From contig CABSFY010000021.1 of assembly GCA_902477055.1 (NCBI GenBank), forward strand, positions 1-25,589: a stretch of DNA of 25,589 nucleotides. The letters are read 5' to 3'. Of the stretch, positions 12,621 through 20,618 are shown piece after piece. The position numbers and the translations under genes are program-made. Position 1 is the stretch's first letter. The number at the start of each line of letters is the position of its first letter. A model generated the notes under the pieces. The model saw nothing but the letters and a program-made list of their open reading frames with translations, was not told where the DNA came from and did not search any database. This stretch comes from an uncultured Eubacteriales bacterium. Its GTDB lineage: Bacteria; Bacillota; Clostridia; Oscillospirales; Oscillospiraceae.

Positions 12621-14312
12621 TTATTGCAATCTCAAGACTTTTGCGATTTTTTCGCCCTTGGGCAGCAGCAGGCAGTCCTCATAGGTGATCGCCTTCAGTA
12701 CGACGACCAGTAAAGCGTAGATAATCACGGCGACGACGATCGCGCCAAGGCAGCAGACCGCCGCACTGGAAATCACCTTACTCAGCAGCTCATTGGCAAG
12801 ATATGTGGCAACTCCCATCACAAGTGCCGCAACACCGGCCTTCCAAAGCCGCGGCAGCAGCTTCGGGGGGGCCTCCAGCACGCGGCGCATCGCAATCACG
12901 TTCAGAATCATAATAACCAGGAAGCACACGAAGGTGCCGACCGGCGCACCGATGATGGCGATGTCCGGGTTGCCGACGAGGATGAAATTCACACCCAGCT
13001 TTGCAAGGCCGCCGATGAGTGTGTTAATGACCGGCAGGACCATGTGATTGTGCGCCTGCATGATGGCGGTGGTCATGGTCGTGATGCTGTTGATGAGCAC
13101 CGTGGGGGCCAGCAGCGCCAACAGCCACGAAGCGATTTGGAGCTTCTCGCCGGAATAGCCGCCGAGCAGCGACATGATCGGCTCGGCCAGCACGAACAGG
13201 CCGACCGTACACGGCATGGCGATCAGGCTCATCAGGCGCAGGGACGAATCCTGCACCATCTTCACGCCCTTCGCGTCCTTCAGCGTCAGGTGGCTCGTGA
13301 TTGCAGGGATGATTGCCGCCGTGATGCAGGGAATGAACGCCGTCGGCAGATTAAAAATCGTCTGCGCGAAGGAGTAGATGCCCTTGCCGATCGACGTGGC
13401 ATGTTCGGCGAGCGTGACCTCTGCCGAGCGGGACGCATCCTGCGCGGCAATGGCCAGCAGACGGCCCATCACGTTCAGTGACTCCGGCGTCGTCTTATCC
13501 GCCGCAACAACCATCCGCCAGTTGACGGTGGACGCGTCGAGCAGGTTGATGAGCTGTAGGCCCGCCGCACCGATAGTGATCGGAATGGCAATGGCAAGCA
13601 GGGCTTTTAGGGTCTTGCCGAACGGTTCGGCCGTACCGCCGAGAGCGGCGACCTCCTTCCGATTGCGCAGATAGCGGGCAAAGACGTAAACCGCTGCGAA
13701 GCCCGCGCCCAACGTGATGCCGAGGATCGTCGCACCGGAGGCCAGCGCCGGGTCGTCCCATTTGCGCATGACCAGCCACGCGAAGCTCAGGCCGAGGAAC
13801 AGCTTGCCCATTGCCTCGATGACCTGGCTGACAGCGGTCGGTCCCATGTCGCCCTGCCCCTGGAAGAAGCCGCGGAATGCGGAGGTCAGGCAGATGAACA
13901 GCACGGCCGGGCCGAGCGTCAAAATGGAATACCACGTCTGCGGGCTGTGCATCAGGTCCGTCGCCAGCAGACGCGGGAAGCAGACCATCGCCAGCGTTCC
14001 CAAAATGCCGACGACCAGATACGATGTCAGCGCGGCGCGGAAAATGCGCTGCATCTGCCGCCCGTTATTGAGTGTCCGCGCCTCGGACACCATGCGGCTC
14101 ATGGCCACGGGCAGACCGGTCGTGGACAGCACCAGCAGGAACGAATAAATGTCGTAGGCATTGCTGAAATAGCCGTAGCCCGCGTCGCCGATGATGCTCT
14201 TCAGCGGGATCTTGTAGAACATTCCGATGACCTTGACGATGATCGTCGAAACGGACAGGATCGCCGCGCCGGTCAGGAAATTTTGCTTTTTTACGCTGCG
14301 TTTTTCTTCCAA
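12621..14312 (-). CDS. SpoVB/YabM-type polysaccharide or lipid-linked precursor flippase
   Basis: The 563-residue protein has about 14 membrane helices and belongs to the MATE/MOP superfamily polysaccharide transporter group (SpoVB, YabM, YtgP/MurJ). The N-terminal NFLTGAAILSVSTIIVKVIGMFYKIPL is a clear family signature, followed by GYGYFSNAYDIYSF and FRGFFQGQGDMGPTAVSQVIE. It would flip lipid-linked sugars across the membrane; which one (peptidoglycan precursor or surface glycan) cannot be told. The start is TTG with GGAAGGA upstream; the first in-frame Met is about 30 residues in and would cut the first helix, so TTG is preferred. The amidohydrolase stop is 2 bp upstream, implying coupling. 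Its place upstream of hup-rqcP resembles yabM in the Bacillus yabM-yabN-yabO order. Confidence 0.87.
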   Translation of the reverse strand: MEEKRSVKKQNFLTGAAILSVSTIIVKVIGMFYKIPLKSIIGDAGYGYFSNAYDIYSFLLVLSTTGLPVAMSRMVSEARTLNNGRQMQRIFRAALTSYLVVGILGTLAMVCFPRLLATDLMHSPQTWYSILTLGPAVLFICLTSAFRGFFQGQGDMGPTAVSQVIEAMGKLFLGLSFAWLVMRKWDDPALASGATILGITLGAGFAAVYVFARYLRNRKEVAALGGTAEPFGKTLKALLAIAIPITIGAAGLQLINLLDASTVNWRMVVAADKTTPESLNVMGRLLAIAAQDASRSAEVTLAEHATSIGKGIYSFAQTIFNLPTAFIPCITAAIIPAITSHLTLKDAKGVKMVQDSSLRLMSLIAMPCTVGLFVLAEPIMSLLGGYSGEKLQIASWLLALLAPTVLINSITTMTTAIMQAHNHMVLPVINTLIGGLAKLGVNFILVGNPDIAIIGAPVGTFVCFLVIMILNVIAMRRVLEAPPKLLPRLWKAGVAALVMGVATYLANELLSKVISSAAVCCLGAIVVAVIIYALLVVVLKAITYEDCLLLPKGEKIAKVLRLQ

Positions 14313-14314
14313 GC

Positions 14315-15631
14315 TTATCCTTCCTTCTTCTCGCCGAACAGCTTCGGCATGACGTACTCCGCAAGCTCGCGCACGACCGCGTTGAGGTCGATGGTCTTGT
14401 ATTCGCCTGCGGCGTAAAGAATTTTGCCGCGCACCATGGTCATCACCACATCACTGCCCTTTGCGGCGTAGGCAAGGTGGCTCATTACATTGTGACAGGG
14501 CATCAGGTGCGGCTGCGTGAAGTCGAGCAGGATGAGGTCGGCATCCATGCCGAGCTTGATCATGCCGCATTCGGCCTCGCGGCCCTGCGCCCGTGCGCCG
14601 CAGACCGTTGCCATCATCAGCGCAGCCTGTGCGGGCAGCGCTTTGGGGTTCAGGCTCGTACCCTTGGCCATGTAGGTCGCCGCACGAAGCTCCTCGAACA
14701 GATCCAGATTGTTGTTCGACGCGCTCGAATCCGTGCCGAGGCAGACGTTCATGCCCGCACGCACCATGTCCTCGACCTTGGCACAGCCGGAGGCCAGCTT
14801 GAGGTTGGAGCAGGGATTGTGCGCAGCGGATACCTTGCGCTTGGCCAGCAGCGCCATATCCTCCGGCTCCAGCCAGACGCAGTGCGCAGCGGTCACGGGA
14901 ACGTCGAACACATGGTGGCAGTCCAGCACCTGCGCCGGGGTCAGGCCATAGCGCTCCTTGCACTCGTCATGCTCGCGCTTCGTTTCGGACAGATGGATCT
15001 GCATCCGCAGGCCCTCGTTGATGCAGTACTCGCTCATGGCCTCCCAGAGGCGGTAGTCCGAGGTGTACTCCGCGTGGATGCAGCCCTCAATTTTGATGCG
15101 GCCCTGATCGAAATTATGCCACTTTTCCTTCATCTCGACCAGATCTTTACAGGCCGGATGGGTGTCAAACGAGAAGTCCTCGCCGAACAGCGACGCGCCG
15201 CGCGAAACGTTGGCCTTGATGCCGCTCTCGGCGACCGCCTGGCAGACCTCGTCGCAGTAGAAATACATATCCGACACCGAGGTCGTGCCGAAGCGCAGGC
15301 ACTCGGCCAGCGACAGCAGCGTCGCGGCCTTGACGCAGCGCCCGTCGAGCCGGTCCTCCGTGGGGAAGATGTAGTCACCCAGCCACGTTTGCAGCTCCAC
15401 ATCGTCCGCGTAGCCGCGCATGGGCGACATGGCCAGATGCGCGTGGCAGTTGATAAGGCCGGGCATCAGTACCATGCCCTCGCCGTTGATGATCTGTGCG
15501 GGATGCTCCTCCGGCGCCTTGCGGGAAAGATAGCTGATCTTCCCGTCCGTCACGCCGACGAACGCCGAAAACAGCACCCGCAGATCCTCGTCCATCGTCA
15601 CGACGGTCACATTGGAGAATAAAGTATCCAT
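14315..15631 (-). CDS. mtaD: MTA/SAH deaminase-type amidohydrolase
   Basis: The 438-residue protein belongs to the metal-dependent amidohydrolase superfamily (TRZ/ATZ group). Metal ligands are visible: H63-x-H65 in INCHAHLAMSP, H213 in QIHLSET, H250 in AAHCVW and D301 in LGTDSSASNN. The helical E-rich HLSETKREHDECKERYG segment is typical of 5'-methylthioadenosine/S-adenosylhomocysteine/5'-deoxyadenosine deaminases. These recycle nucleoside by-products of SAM chemistry in the cytoplasm. Exact substrate is uncertain. I chose the ATG at 15631, eight bases after AAAGGA, over an upstream in-frame ATG at 15655 with no ribosome-binding site. It is followed after 2 bp by the flippase. Confidence 0.85.
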   Translation of the reverse strand: MDTLFSNVTVVTMDEDLRVLFSAFVGVTDGKISYLSRKAPEEHPAQIINGEGMVLMPGLINCHAHLAMSPMRGYADDVELQTWLGDYIFPTEDRLDGRCVKAATLLSLAECLRFGTTSVSDMYFYCDEVCQAVAESGIKANVSRGASLFGEDFSFDTHPACKDLVEMKEKWHNFDQGRIKIEGCIHAEYTSDYRLWEAMSEYCINEGLRMQIHLSETKREHDECKERYGLTPAQVLDCHHVFDVPVTAAHCVWLEPEDMALLAKRKVSAAHNPCSNLKLASGCAKVEDMVRAGMNVCLGTDSSASNNNLDLFEELRAATYMAKGTSLNPKALPAQAALMMATVCGARAQGREAECGMIKLGMDADLILLDFTQPHLMPCHNVMSHLAYAAKGSDVVMTMVRGKILYAAGEYKTIDLNAVVRELAEYVMPKLFGEKKEG

Positions 15632-15702
15632 AGAGTTGGTTCCTTTCCGTTTCATAATACGCGTATGGTCGCCAAGAATAATAGATTACTAGAGCCTTGC
15701 TT

Positions 15703-15864
15703 GGGAAGCTCCGAAGAAATCGTCAAGAGCGGCTGGCGAGAGATTTTTTGTCAAGTCGAGATTTGAAAGGCGCAGGAATACTTTGTGTATTTCAAGCCTT
15801 TCAAACCGAAGAATTGGCAAAAAATATCCGCCAGACGCCGCAGACGATTTTTTCGGAGTTTCCC
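15703..15864 (+). repeat. 162-nt near-complete inverted repeat (giant hairpin), possible ncRNA or mobile palindrome
   Basis: The arms pair along nearly their whole length. At the base, 15703-15724 pairs with 15843-15864 over 22 continuous positions. GCGG and CTGGCG (15729-15738) pair with CGCCAG and CCGC on the other arm. A run including TTTTTTG-TCAA (15744-15754) pairs with 15814-15824. TTTGAAAGGC (15762-15771) pairs with 15796-15805, and AATAC with GTATT at the tip. The non-Watson-Crick pairs I find (15708, 15716, 15751, 15776) are all G-U if the plus strand is transcribed, but C-A on the minus strand. It begins 2 bp past the hemZ stop. No promoter or T tract is clear. Confidence 0.8.
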
Positions 15865-15866
15865 CT

Positions 15867-17312
15867 CTAAAATAACGCGAAGGCATTGTCTTTTTGCCGG
15901 AGTACGTCGTCGATGCGTTCGATGTATTGCTGGGGGAATTTGGGGTTGTGGAAGCGCTCGAGATGGCCGTCCGCGAGGTTGATCTTGGTCATTCCGCCGC
16001 CGCCGAGGGAGATAATGCTGTGCAGCTCCTCCATCATGTAGATGTTGTACAGCCCCGCGTAGCCGGGCTTACACCAGCCGACATTTTCAAAGCTGCCGGA
16101 CATATATTTCTGCCGGTAGAGATAGTAGGGCCGGTAGCCCGCCGCGCGAAGGGCCGTCTCCGCGCCGGAGAGCATCTGCCGCACCGTCTCGGCCGTGGGC
16201 AGCTGCATCCGCTCAAAAAACAGATCCGCGCCCTTCTTGAGTGCCAGCGTGTGGACGGTGATGTTGCTCGGGTCAAGCGCGATCACCTGCGCCAGCGAAT
16301 CGGCGAAGGAGGCCGCGTCGTCACCGGGCAGGCCGGCGATTAGGTCCATGTTGATGCCGTCAAAGCCCGCTGCCCGCGCCGCCTGAAACGCATCCAGCGT
16401 CTGCGCGGCGGAATGGCGGCGGCCGATCGTTTGCAGCACCGCGTCGTTCATCGTCTGCGGGTTGATGCTCATGCGGTCGCAGCCGTTTTGGCGGATGGCG
16501 CAGAGCTTTTCGAGGTCGAGCGTGTCGGGCCGGCCGCCCTCTACCGTATATTCTATCAGGTCTGTCAAGTCAAAATGCGTCCGAATTGCCTCCATCAGCC
16601 GCGCCATCTGCGGCGTGGAGAGCGTTGTGGGCGTGCCGCCGCCAATGTAAAGCGTGCGCACACACTTATGATACTGCCGCAGGAGCTGCCCGACGTGGGC
16701 GATCTCCCGCTCCAGTACGTCAAGAAACTGCGGCAGCAGTCCTTGCAGCCGCTCCACGCTCGCGCTGACGAAGCTGCAATAGGCGCAGCGCGTCGGGCAG
16801 AACGGGATGCCGATATACACGGACACGTCATCCCGGCGCAGCAGGCCCGCCGCTGCGACCGTTTCCTCCGAGCATTCCACGCACAGGCGGCGGCGTTCGT
16901 TGGTGACATGATAAGTTTTTTCCAGCAGCCGGTCGGCATCCTTCGCAGTCCCGCCCGCAAGCAGGCAGCGCGTCGTCAGCTTCGTCGGGCGAACGCCGGA
17001 GAGGCTGCCCCATTCCGGCGGCTGCCGGAGCTGCATCGCTGCGTCGTAATAGCAGTTTTGCAGCAGGCGGCGGCGCGCCGGCACGTCGTCTGCCAGTGCG
17101 GCCCGCTCCCGGCGCATCGCACGGACGGTCTTTCCGTGCAGCGTGAGCTTCGTCGTCGCCGTCATCCAATGCGTCCCGACGTGCAGCGCCGAAACCGCCC
17201 CGTCGCCGGAAAACGGTGCGTCGGCAGGCTCCATCGGCTCGTCGGGAAACAGCGCCAGCTGGAGCTGCTCGACGGCATAGCGGTCGTCGTGACCGCGCAG
17301 ATACAGCTTCAT
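15867..17312 (-). CDS. hemZ: HemZ-type radical SAM coproporphyrinogen dehydrogenase
   Basis: The 481-residue protein is a radical SAM enzyme with C172-x3-C176-x2-C179 in FCPTRCAYC binding the 4Fe-4S cluster, followed by YIGGGTPTTLS (SAM-binding glycine motif) and EGGRPDTL. The roughly 165-residue N-terminal extension with SGVRPTKL separates HemZ from HemN. It is annotated as oxygen-independent coproporphyrinogen III decarboxylation in haem synthesis, but related proteins include haem chaperones and the exact activity of HemZ is not firmly settled. The ribosome-binding site AAGGAAAT precedes the ATG. It is the last gene of the recJ operon, 12 bp after the MBL gene, and its TAG stop abuts the giant hairpin. 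Confidence 0.9.
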   Translation of the reverse strand: MKLYLRGHDDRYAVEQLQLALFPDEPMEPADAPFSGDGAVSALHVGTHWMTATTKLTLHGKTVRAMRRERAALADDVPARRRLLQNCYYDAAMQLRQPPEWGSLSGVRPTKLTTRCLLAGGTAKDADRLLEKTYHVTNERRRLCVECSEETVAAAGLLRRDDVSVYIGIPFCPTRCAYCSFVSASVERLQGLLPQFLDVLEREIAHVGQLLRQYHKCVRTLYIGGGTPTTLSTPQMARLMEAIRTHFDLTDLIEYTVEGGRPDTLDLEKLCAIRQNGCDRMSINPQTMNDAVLQTIGRRHSAAQTLDAFQAARAAGFDGINMDLIAGLPGDDAASFADSLAQVIALDPSNITVHTLALKKGADLFFERMQLPTAETVRQMLSGAETALRAAGYRPYYLYRQKYMSGSFENVGWCKPGYAGLYNIYMMEELHSIISLGGGGMTKINLADGHLERFHNPKFPQQYIERIDDVLRQKDNAFALF

Positions 17313-17324
17313 AATTTCATTTCC

Positions 17325-17915
17325 TTACAGTGCATTTCGCAGATAGGGATTGGTGCGCTTTTCCTCGGCCAGCGTCGATGCCGGGCCGTGGCCGGGGTAG
17401 ACCGTCAGATCCGCGTCGATCGCCGCCAGACGGGACAGGCTGCGCCGCATCGCCGCGCCGCTGCCGCCCGCAAGGTCGGTTCGTCCGCAGGAACCGGCAA
17501 ACAGCGTATCGCCGGAAAAGAGCGCCTCTCCGCAGCGCAAGCAGACCGAGCCGGGCGTGTGACCGGGCGTTTCCAGCACCGCAAAGCGCAGCGTCCCGAC
17601 GGCGATCTCGTCGCCCTCGGCGTAAAAGTCGGTCAGCGTCAGGCCACGCCGCAGCGGTTCGGGCAGGGTCAGGTCGGACTCGCTGCCGTACACGGGGCAG
17701 TGCGCCGCCTCCATCACGCCCTTCACACCGCCCACATGGTCAAAATGCCCATGCGTCAGCAAAACCGCGCGAACCGTCAGCCCCAGCCTTTGTGTCGCCG
17801 TGAGGACCACCTCAGGCGTATAGCCGGGGTCAATCACGGCCGCGTCGCCGTTTTCGTCCGAAACAAGGTAACAATTGGTCTGATAATCGCCCAGAACCAG
17901 CTTTTGAATGTTCAT
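17325..17915 (-). CDS. MBL-fold hydrolase (glyoxalase II-like)
   Basis: The 196-residue metallo-beta-lactamase-fold protein has THGHFDHVGG (HxHxDH at 55-60), GHTPGSVCL, GDTLFAGSCGRTDL and a closing PGHGPAST, giving the full two-metal site. It resembles the small hydroxyacylglutathione-hydrolase-like proteins (YqgX/GloB type) often found between dtd and hemZ in clostridia. The thioester substrate is unknown, since these organisms generally lack glutathione. The start follows GAGGAGG. It lies 15 bp after a membrane protein gene and 12 bp before hemZ in one operon. Confidence 0.88.
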   Translation of the reverse strand: MNIQKLVLGDYQTNCYLVSDENGDAAVIDPGYTPEVVLTATQRLGLTVRAVLLTHGHFDHVGGVKGVMEAAHCPVYGSESDLTLPEPLRRGLTLTDFYAEGDEIAVGTLRFAVLETPGHTPGSVCLRCGEALFSGDTLFAGSCGRTDLAGGSGAAMRRSLSRLAAIDADLTVYPGHGPASTLAEEKRTNPYLRNAL

Positions 17916-17930
17916 TGTGTCCTCCTCTGG

Positions 17931-19472
17931 TCAGTGCGCATCGGCATACGCAATGCCGAGCGCGCCGGAATAGGTCTCGACCGTCACGGTATCGCCGATC
18001 TCCGTCTGTTCATAGAATTCCTGCGCGACGGACAGCTCCTGCGTCTGCCCATCCGGCAGAACAACGGTCAAGTTGTAGGTGTCCGGACTTTTGGAGCTGG
18101 TGGAGATCCGCATTTCCTCCACCACCGCCTCGCGGCTCGTCGGCTCGGCGCGATCGAACACATAATTCACCTGTGCCGTAAAGCCGATGCTGTAATACAG
18201 CAGCGCAAAGCCAACGGAAATCAGCACGCTCTTTCTGGCGCGCCACTCCGTCGACAAAAGCAGCACCAGCGCCAGCAGCACCACATACACCACGGCGCTG
18301 ATCCAAAGCAGCCGCCCCCACTGCGGGAAGTTAAAATCCAGCAGCGTTCGCAGCGTGGGCACAAGCGAGCTGATGATCATCACACCCGTAAAGGAGGCGC
18401 GGCTGCCCTCCGAGCGCTTGCTTTCCGTGAGCGTCGTGTCGTTGGGGAAAATGCAGCACAGCGCCAGCGCAATCAGCGGCGGCAGCAGTGCAAGAATCGC
18501 AAACAGCCGGTATGGCACGTTCAGGAACAGCCACGGCAAATCGACCAGACCGGCAAACACCGCCAGCGCGACATTTGCCTTACGCAGAGCAGCCACGCGG
18601 CTACGGTCGGCAGGCTTTTCCGGCATCTTCGGTTTTTCCGGTGCTTTTTTCTTTTTTTCGACGCAGTTCGATGTGCATCTCGCAAAGAATGCGCGGATTT
18701 GGCTGTTTTGCGCAAAGCAGGTCATCCGATGGGTATGCCTGCCGGAGCGCAGCCTGACGACCAGCACCTCGCGGTCAAGGCGGCTGTCGTATCTTGTTTT
18801 CATGGTAATGCGCAGCGTCTCGTCCAACGGGAAGGTCAAGTCCTTTTTCCCGAGCGGGCGCAGCGGCTTTTGAGGGTCCTGCAAAAGCGTCGCGTCAATG
18901 CCGCGCAGCTCGCCGCCGACGCGGTAGGCCCGCAGCTCGCCGGGCGTGCGGATCAGCTGATAGTTCCGGTCGCTGATCTGGAAATGCGCCAGCAGCGAGG
19001 CCCCGTTCACCACAAAGTCCGGCTCACCCTCCGTCTCCGGCTCCACCTCGTCCGCAGGCGCGGTAAGCTCCTCCGGCTGCGCCGCTTTCTTTGCTTTTTT
19101 CATACCGCCGGATTTTTTGCGTTTCTCCGGATGCGCCTTCTTCCACTGCTTCTGTATCACGGGGATCAGAAGCAGCAGCGCAAGATAGGCCAAGGCATAA
19201 TAGCGATCCCACGGCTCCGGCAGCAGCTCCGGCAAAAACTGAATCAGAACAATGGCATAGCCTGCGAAAAGCCCCGGCCAGCCGAGGAGCAGGAAGAACA
19301 GTGCGCTCAGGCCCGTGCCAAAGGATGCAAGGCAGAAGACGCAACGCTGCCACATCGCGCTCTCCGCGCCGGTAAAGCCGCTGAGCAAAAAGCCCAGCCC
19401 GACCGCCAGCGCCAGCAGTCCGAGTGAGATCAGCACTCGCTTGCCGAACTTGGATTGGAAAAACTTCTTCAT
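17931..19472 (-). CDS. Membrane protein of unknown function, longer member of a tandem related pair
   Basis: The 513-residue protein is not in a family I can name. Residues about 10-110 hold three to four hydrophobic helices. A Lys-rich linker (HPEKRKKSGGMKKAKK) and acidic stretch follow, then a soluble domain of about 110 residues, a second Lys/Pro-rich linker (EKKKKAPEKPKMPEKP), four to five helices (about 290-420) and a polar C-terminal domain with a GD-x-n-GAL ending. From about residue 285 it matches the next gene upstream in the operon; LPWLFLNVPYRLFAILALLP is the clearest shared stretch. It lies between that gene (10 bp) and the MBL gene (15 bp). The ribosome-binding site is weak. Codon use resembles its neighbours. 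Confidence 0.8.
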   Translation of the reverse strand: MKKFFQSKFGKRVLISLGLLALAVGLGFLLSGFTGAESAMWQRCVFCLASFGTGLSALFFLLLGWPGLFAGYAIVLIQFLPELLPEPWDRYYALAYLALLLLIPVIQKQWKKAHPEKRKKSGGMKKAKKAAQPEELTAPADEVEPETEGEPDFVVNGASLLAHFQISDRNYQLIRTPGELRAYRVGGELRGIDATLLQDPQKPLRPLGKKDLTFPLDETLRITMKTRYDSRLDREVLVVRLRSGRHTHRMTCFAQNSQIRAFFARCTSNCVEKKKKAPEKPKMPEKPADRSRVAALRKANVALAVFAGLVDLPWLFLNVPYRLFAILALLPPLIALALCCIFPNDTTLTESKRSEGSRASFTGVMIISSLVPTLRTLLDFNFPQWGRLLWISAVVYVVLLALVLLLSTEWRARKSVLISVGFALLYYSIGFTAQVNYVFDRAEPTSREAVVEEMRISTSSKSPDTYNLTVVLPDGQTQELSVAQEFYEQTEIGDTVTVETYSGALGIAYADAH

Positions 19473-19482
19473 AATCCAGCTC

Positions 19483-20169
19483 TCATTCGATCAAAAGAAA
19501 CGGGATCCACAACGCGCCGTCGTGGAGGGAGATGTCGAGGGGGTCGCCGACGTTGGTGTCGCGATACTGGTCGCTGTCAACGCGGATTTGGACCCGTTTG
19601 CCCGCTTCGGTTTTTAATGTAAAATAGTATTTTGTCATTTTTCCGCTCTGCTCACAGCTCTGATCCAGTACGATGGCGGTCTGCTGCGGCGGAACGCCGC
19701 GCTCGGCGAGGTAGTTGATTTGTAAAATTGCCGCCGCGCTGTAGAGCACAAGGATAAAAAGCAGCGTCAGCAAAGGCGCGGTTTTCTCGCGCCATTCCTT
19801 TGTCAGCGGCAGGACGACCGCCGAAAGAACCGCCGCAGAAAGGATGCTGAGCATCACCAGCGGCGTCCATTGCAGCACGTGGAACTCGCTAAGCCCCCGG
19901 ATCAGCGGGAGGATGATCGCCACGCCCATCGTGGTCAGGCAGTTGGCCTGCTCCTCCGTGACACCCACAAGCACAGCATTCTTGGGGAAGATGCAGTACA
20001 GCGCGAGGCAGACCGGCAGCGGCAGCAGCGACAAAATCGCAAACAGGCGATACGGCACCGCGAAAAACATCCACGGCAGGTCAATGGCTAAGGCCGCAAT
20101 TTTCAGCGCCCAGAACGTCTTGCGCAGGCGGGCGGCGCGGACATTCGGTGTTTTCCATCTCCGTATCAT
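19483..20169 (-). CDS. Membrane protein of unknown function, shorter member of a tandem related pair
   Basis: The 228-residue protein is equivalent to the second half of the 513-residue neighbour. A short basic N-terminus (RRWKTPNVRAARLRK) leads into a first pair of helices with LPWMFFAVPYRLFAILSLLP, then CIFPKNAVLVG, two or three more helices, and a polar C-terminal domain with YRDTNVGDPLDISLHDGALWI. The start at 20169 overlaps the dtd stop in an ATGA tetranucleotide, indicating coupled translation. A longer in-frame extension into dtd exists but is not needed. Function unknown; no catalytic or metal motif is seen. The pair may form a heteromer (inference). Confidence 0.8.
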   Translation of the reverse strand: MIRRWKTPNVRAARLRKTFWALKIAALAIDLPWMFFAVPYRLFAILSLLPLPVCLALYCIFPKNAVLVGVTEEQANCLTTMGVAIILPLIRGLSEFHVLQWTPLVMLSILSAAVLSAVVLPLTKEWREKTAPLLTLLFILVLYSAAAILQINYLAERGVPPQQTAIVLDQSCEQSGKMTKYYFTLKTEAGKRVQIRVDSDQYRDTNVGDPLDISLHDGALWIPFLLIE

Positions 20170-20618
20170 TGCATCAGAACATCCGTGTCCAGCCAAATCG
20201 TGACCGGACCGTCGTTGACGGACTCGACCTGCATTTCCGCGCCGAATTCGCCGTGCTGCGGCTCGAAGCCGTGGTCGCGGCACTCCTGCAAAAACTGCTC
20301 GTAAAGTGGAATTGCCACGTCCGGCGCGGCTGCGCCGATGAAGCTGGGGCGGTAGCCCTTTTTGCAGTCGGCATAGAGCGTGAACTGGCTGACGACCAGC
20401 ACCTGACCGCCGACGGCCTCCAGATTTAGGTTCATTTTTCCATTTTCATCGCAGAAAACACGCAGCCCCAGCGCCTTTTGTGCCAGCTTTCTGCATTTTT
20501 CTGGCGTGTCGTCCGGACCGATGCCGAGCAGGATCAAAAAGCCCTGCCCGATCGCGCCGTTGATCCGGCCGTCGATCGTAACGCTTGCGCGCTTGACGCG
20601 CGTGACTACCGCCCGCAT
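20166..20618 (-). CDS. dtd: D-aminoacyl-tRNA deacylase
   Basis: The 150-residue protein is full length for DTD. It has the start MRAVVTRVKRASVTIDG, the catalytic-side motif SQFTLYAD (77-84), GYRPSF (89-93 region) and the C-terminal NDGPVT (135-140), which carries the Gly-Pro cross-subunit motif that rejects L-amino acids. It removes D-amino acids (and Gly from tRNA-Ala) as a homodimer in the cytoplasm. Its start codon shares one base with the rel stop (TGATG), and its stop overlaps the next gene by 4 bp, so the run rel-dtd-membrane protein is tightly coupled. Confidence 0.95.
   Translation of the reverse strand: MRAVVTRVKRASVTIDGRINGAIGQGFLILLGIGPDDTPEKCRKLAQKALGLRVFCDENGKMNLNLEAVGGQVLVVSQFTLYADCKKGYRPSFIGAAAPDVAIPLYEQFLQECRDHGFEPQHGEFGAEMQVESVNDGPVTIWLDTDVLMQ

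Noticed and set aside
15632..15702. A clear promoter for mtaD next to the ATACGCGTAT palindrome (15657-15666)
   Set aside because: TATTAT is present on the minus strand, but no -35 at acceptable spacing could be picked with confidence.
15689..15886. 65-codon minus-strand frame running from the hemZ end through the giant hairpin
   Set aside because: It starts inside hemZ, has no ribosome-binding site, and its sequence is dictated by the inverted repeat.
16413..19427. Very long plus-strand open frame (about 1000 codons) opposite hemZ, the MBL gene and a membrane protein gene
   Set aside because: Its translation is rich in Arg, Gln and His and matches no family, while the opposite strand encodes recognisable proteins with ribosome-binding sites. 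It is an antisense artefact of high GC.
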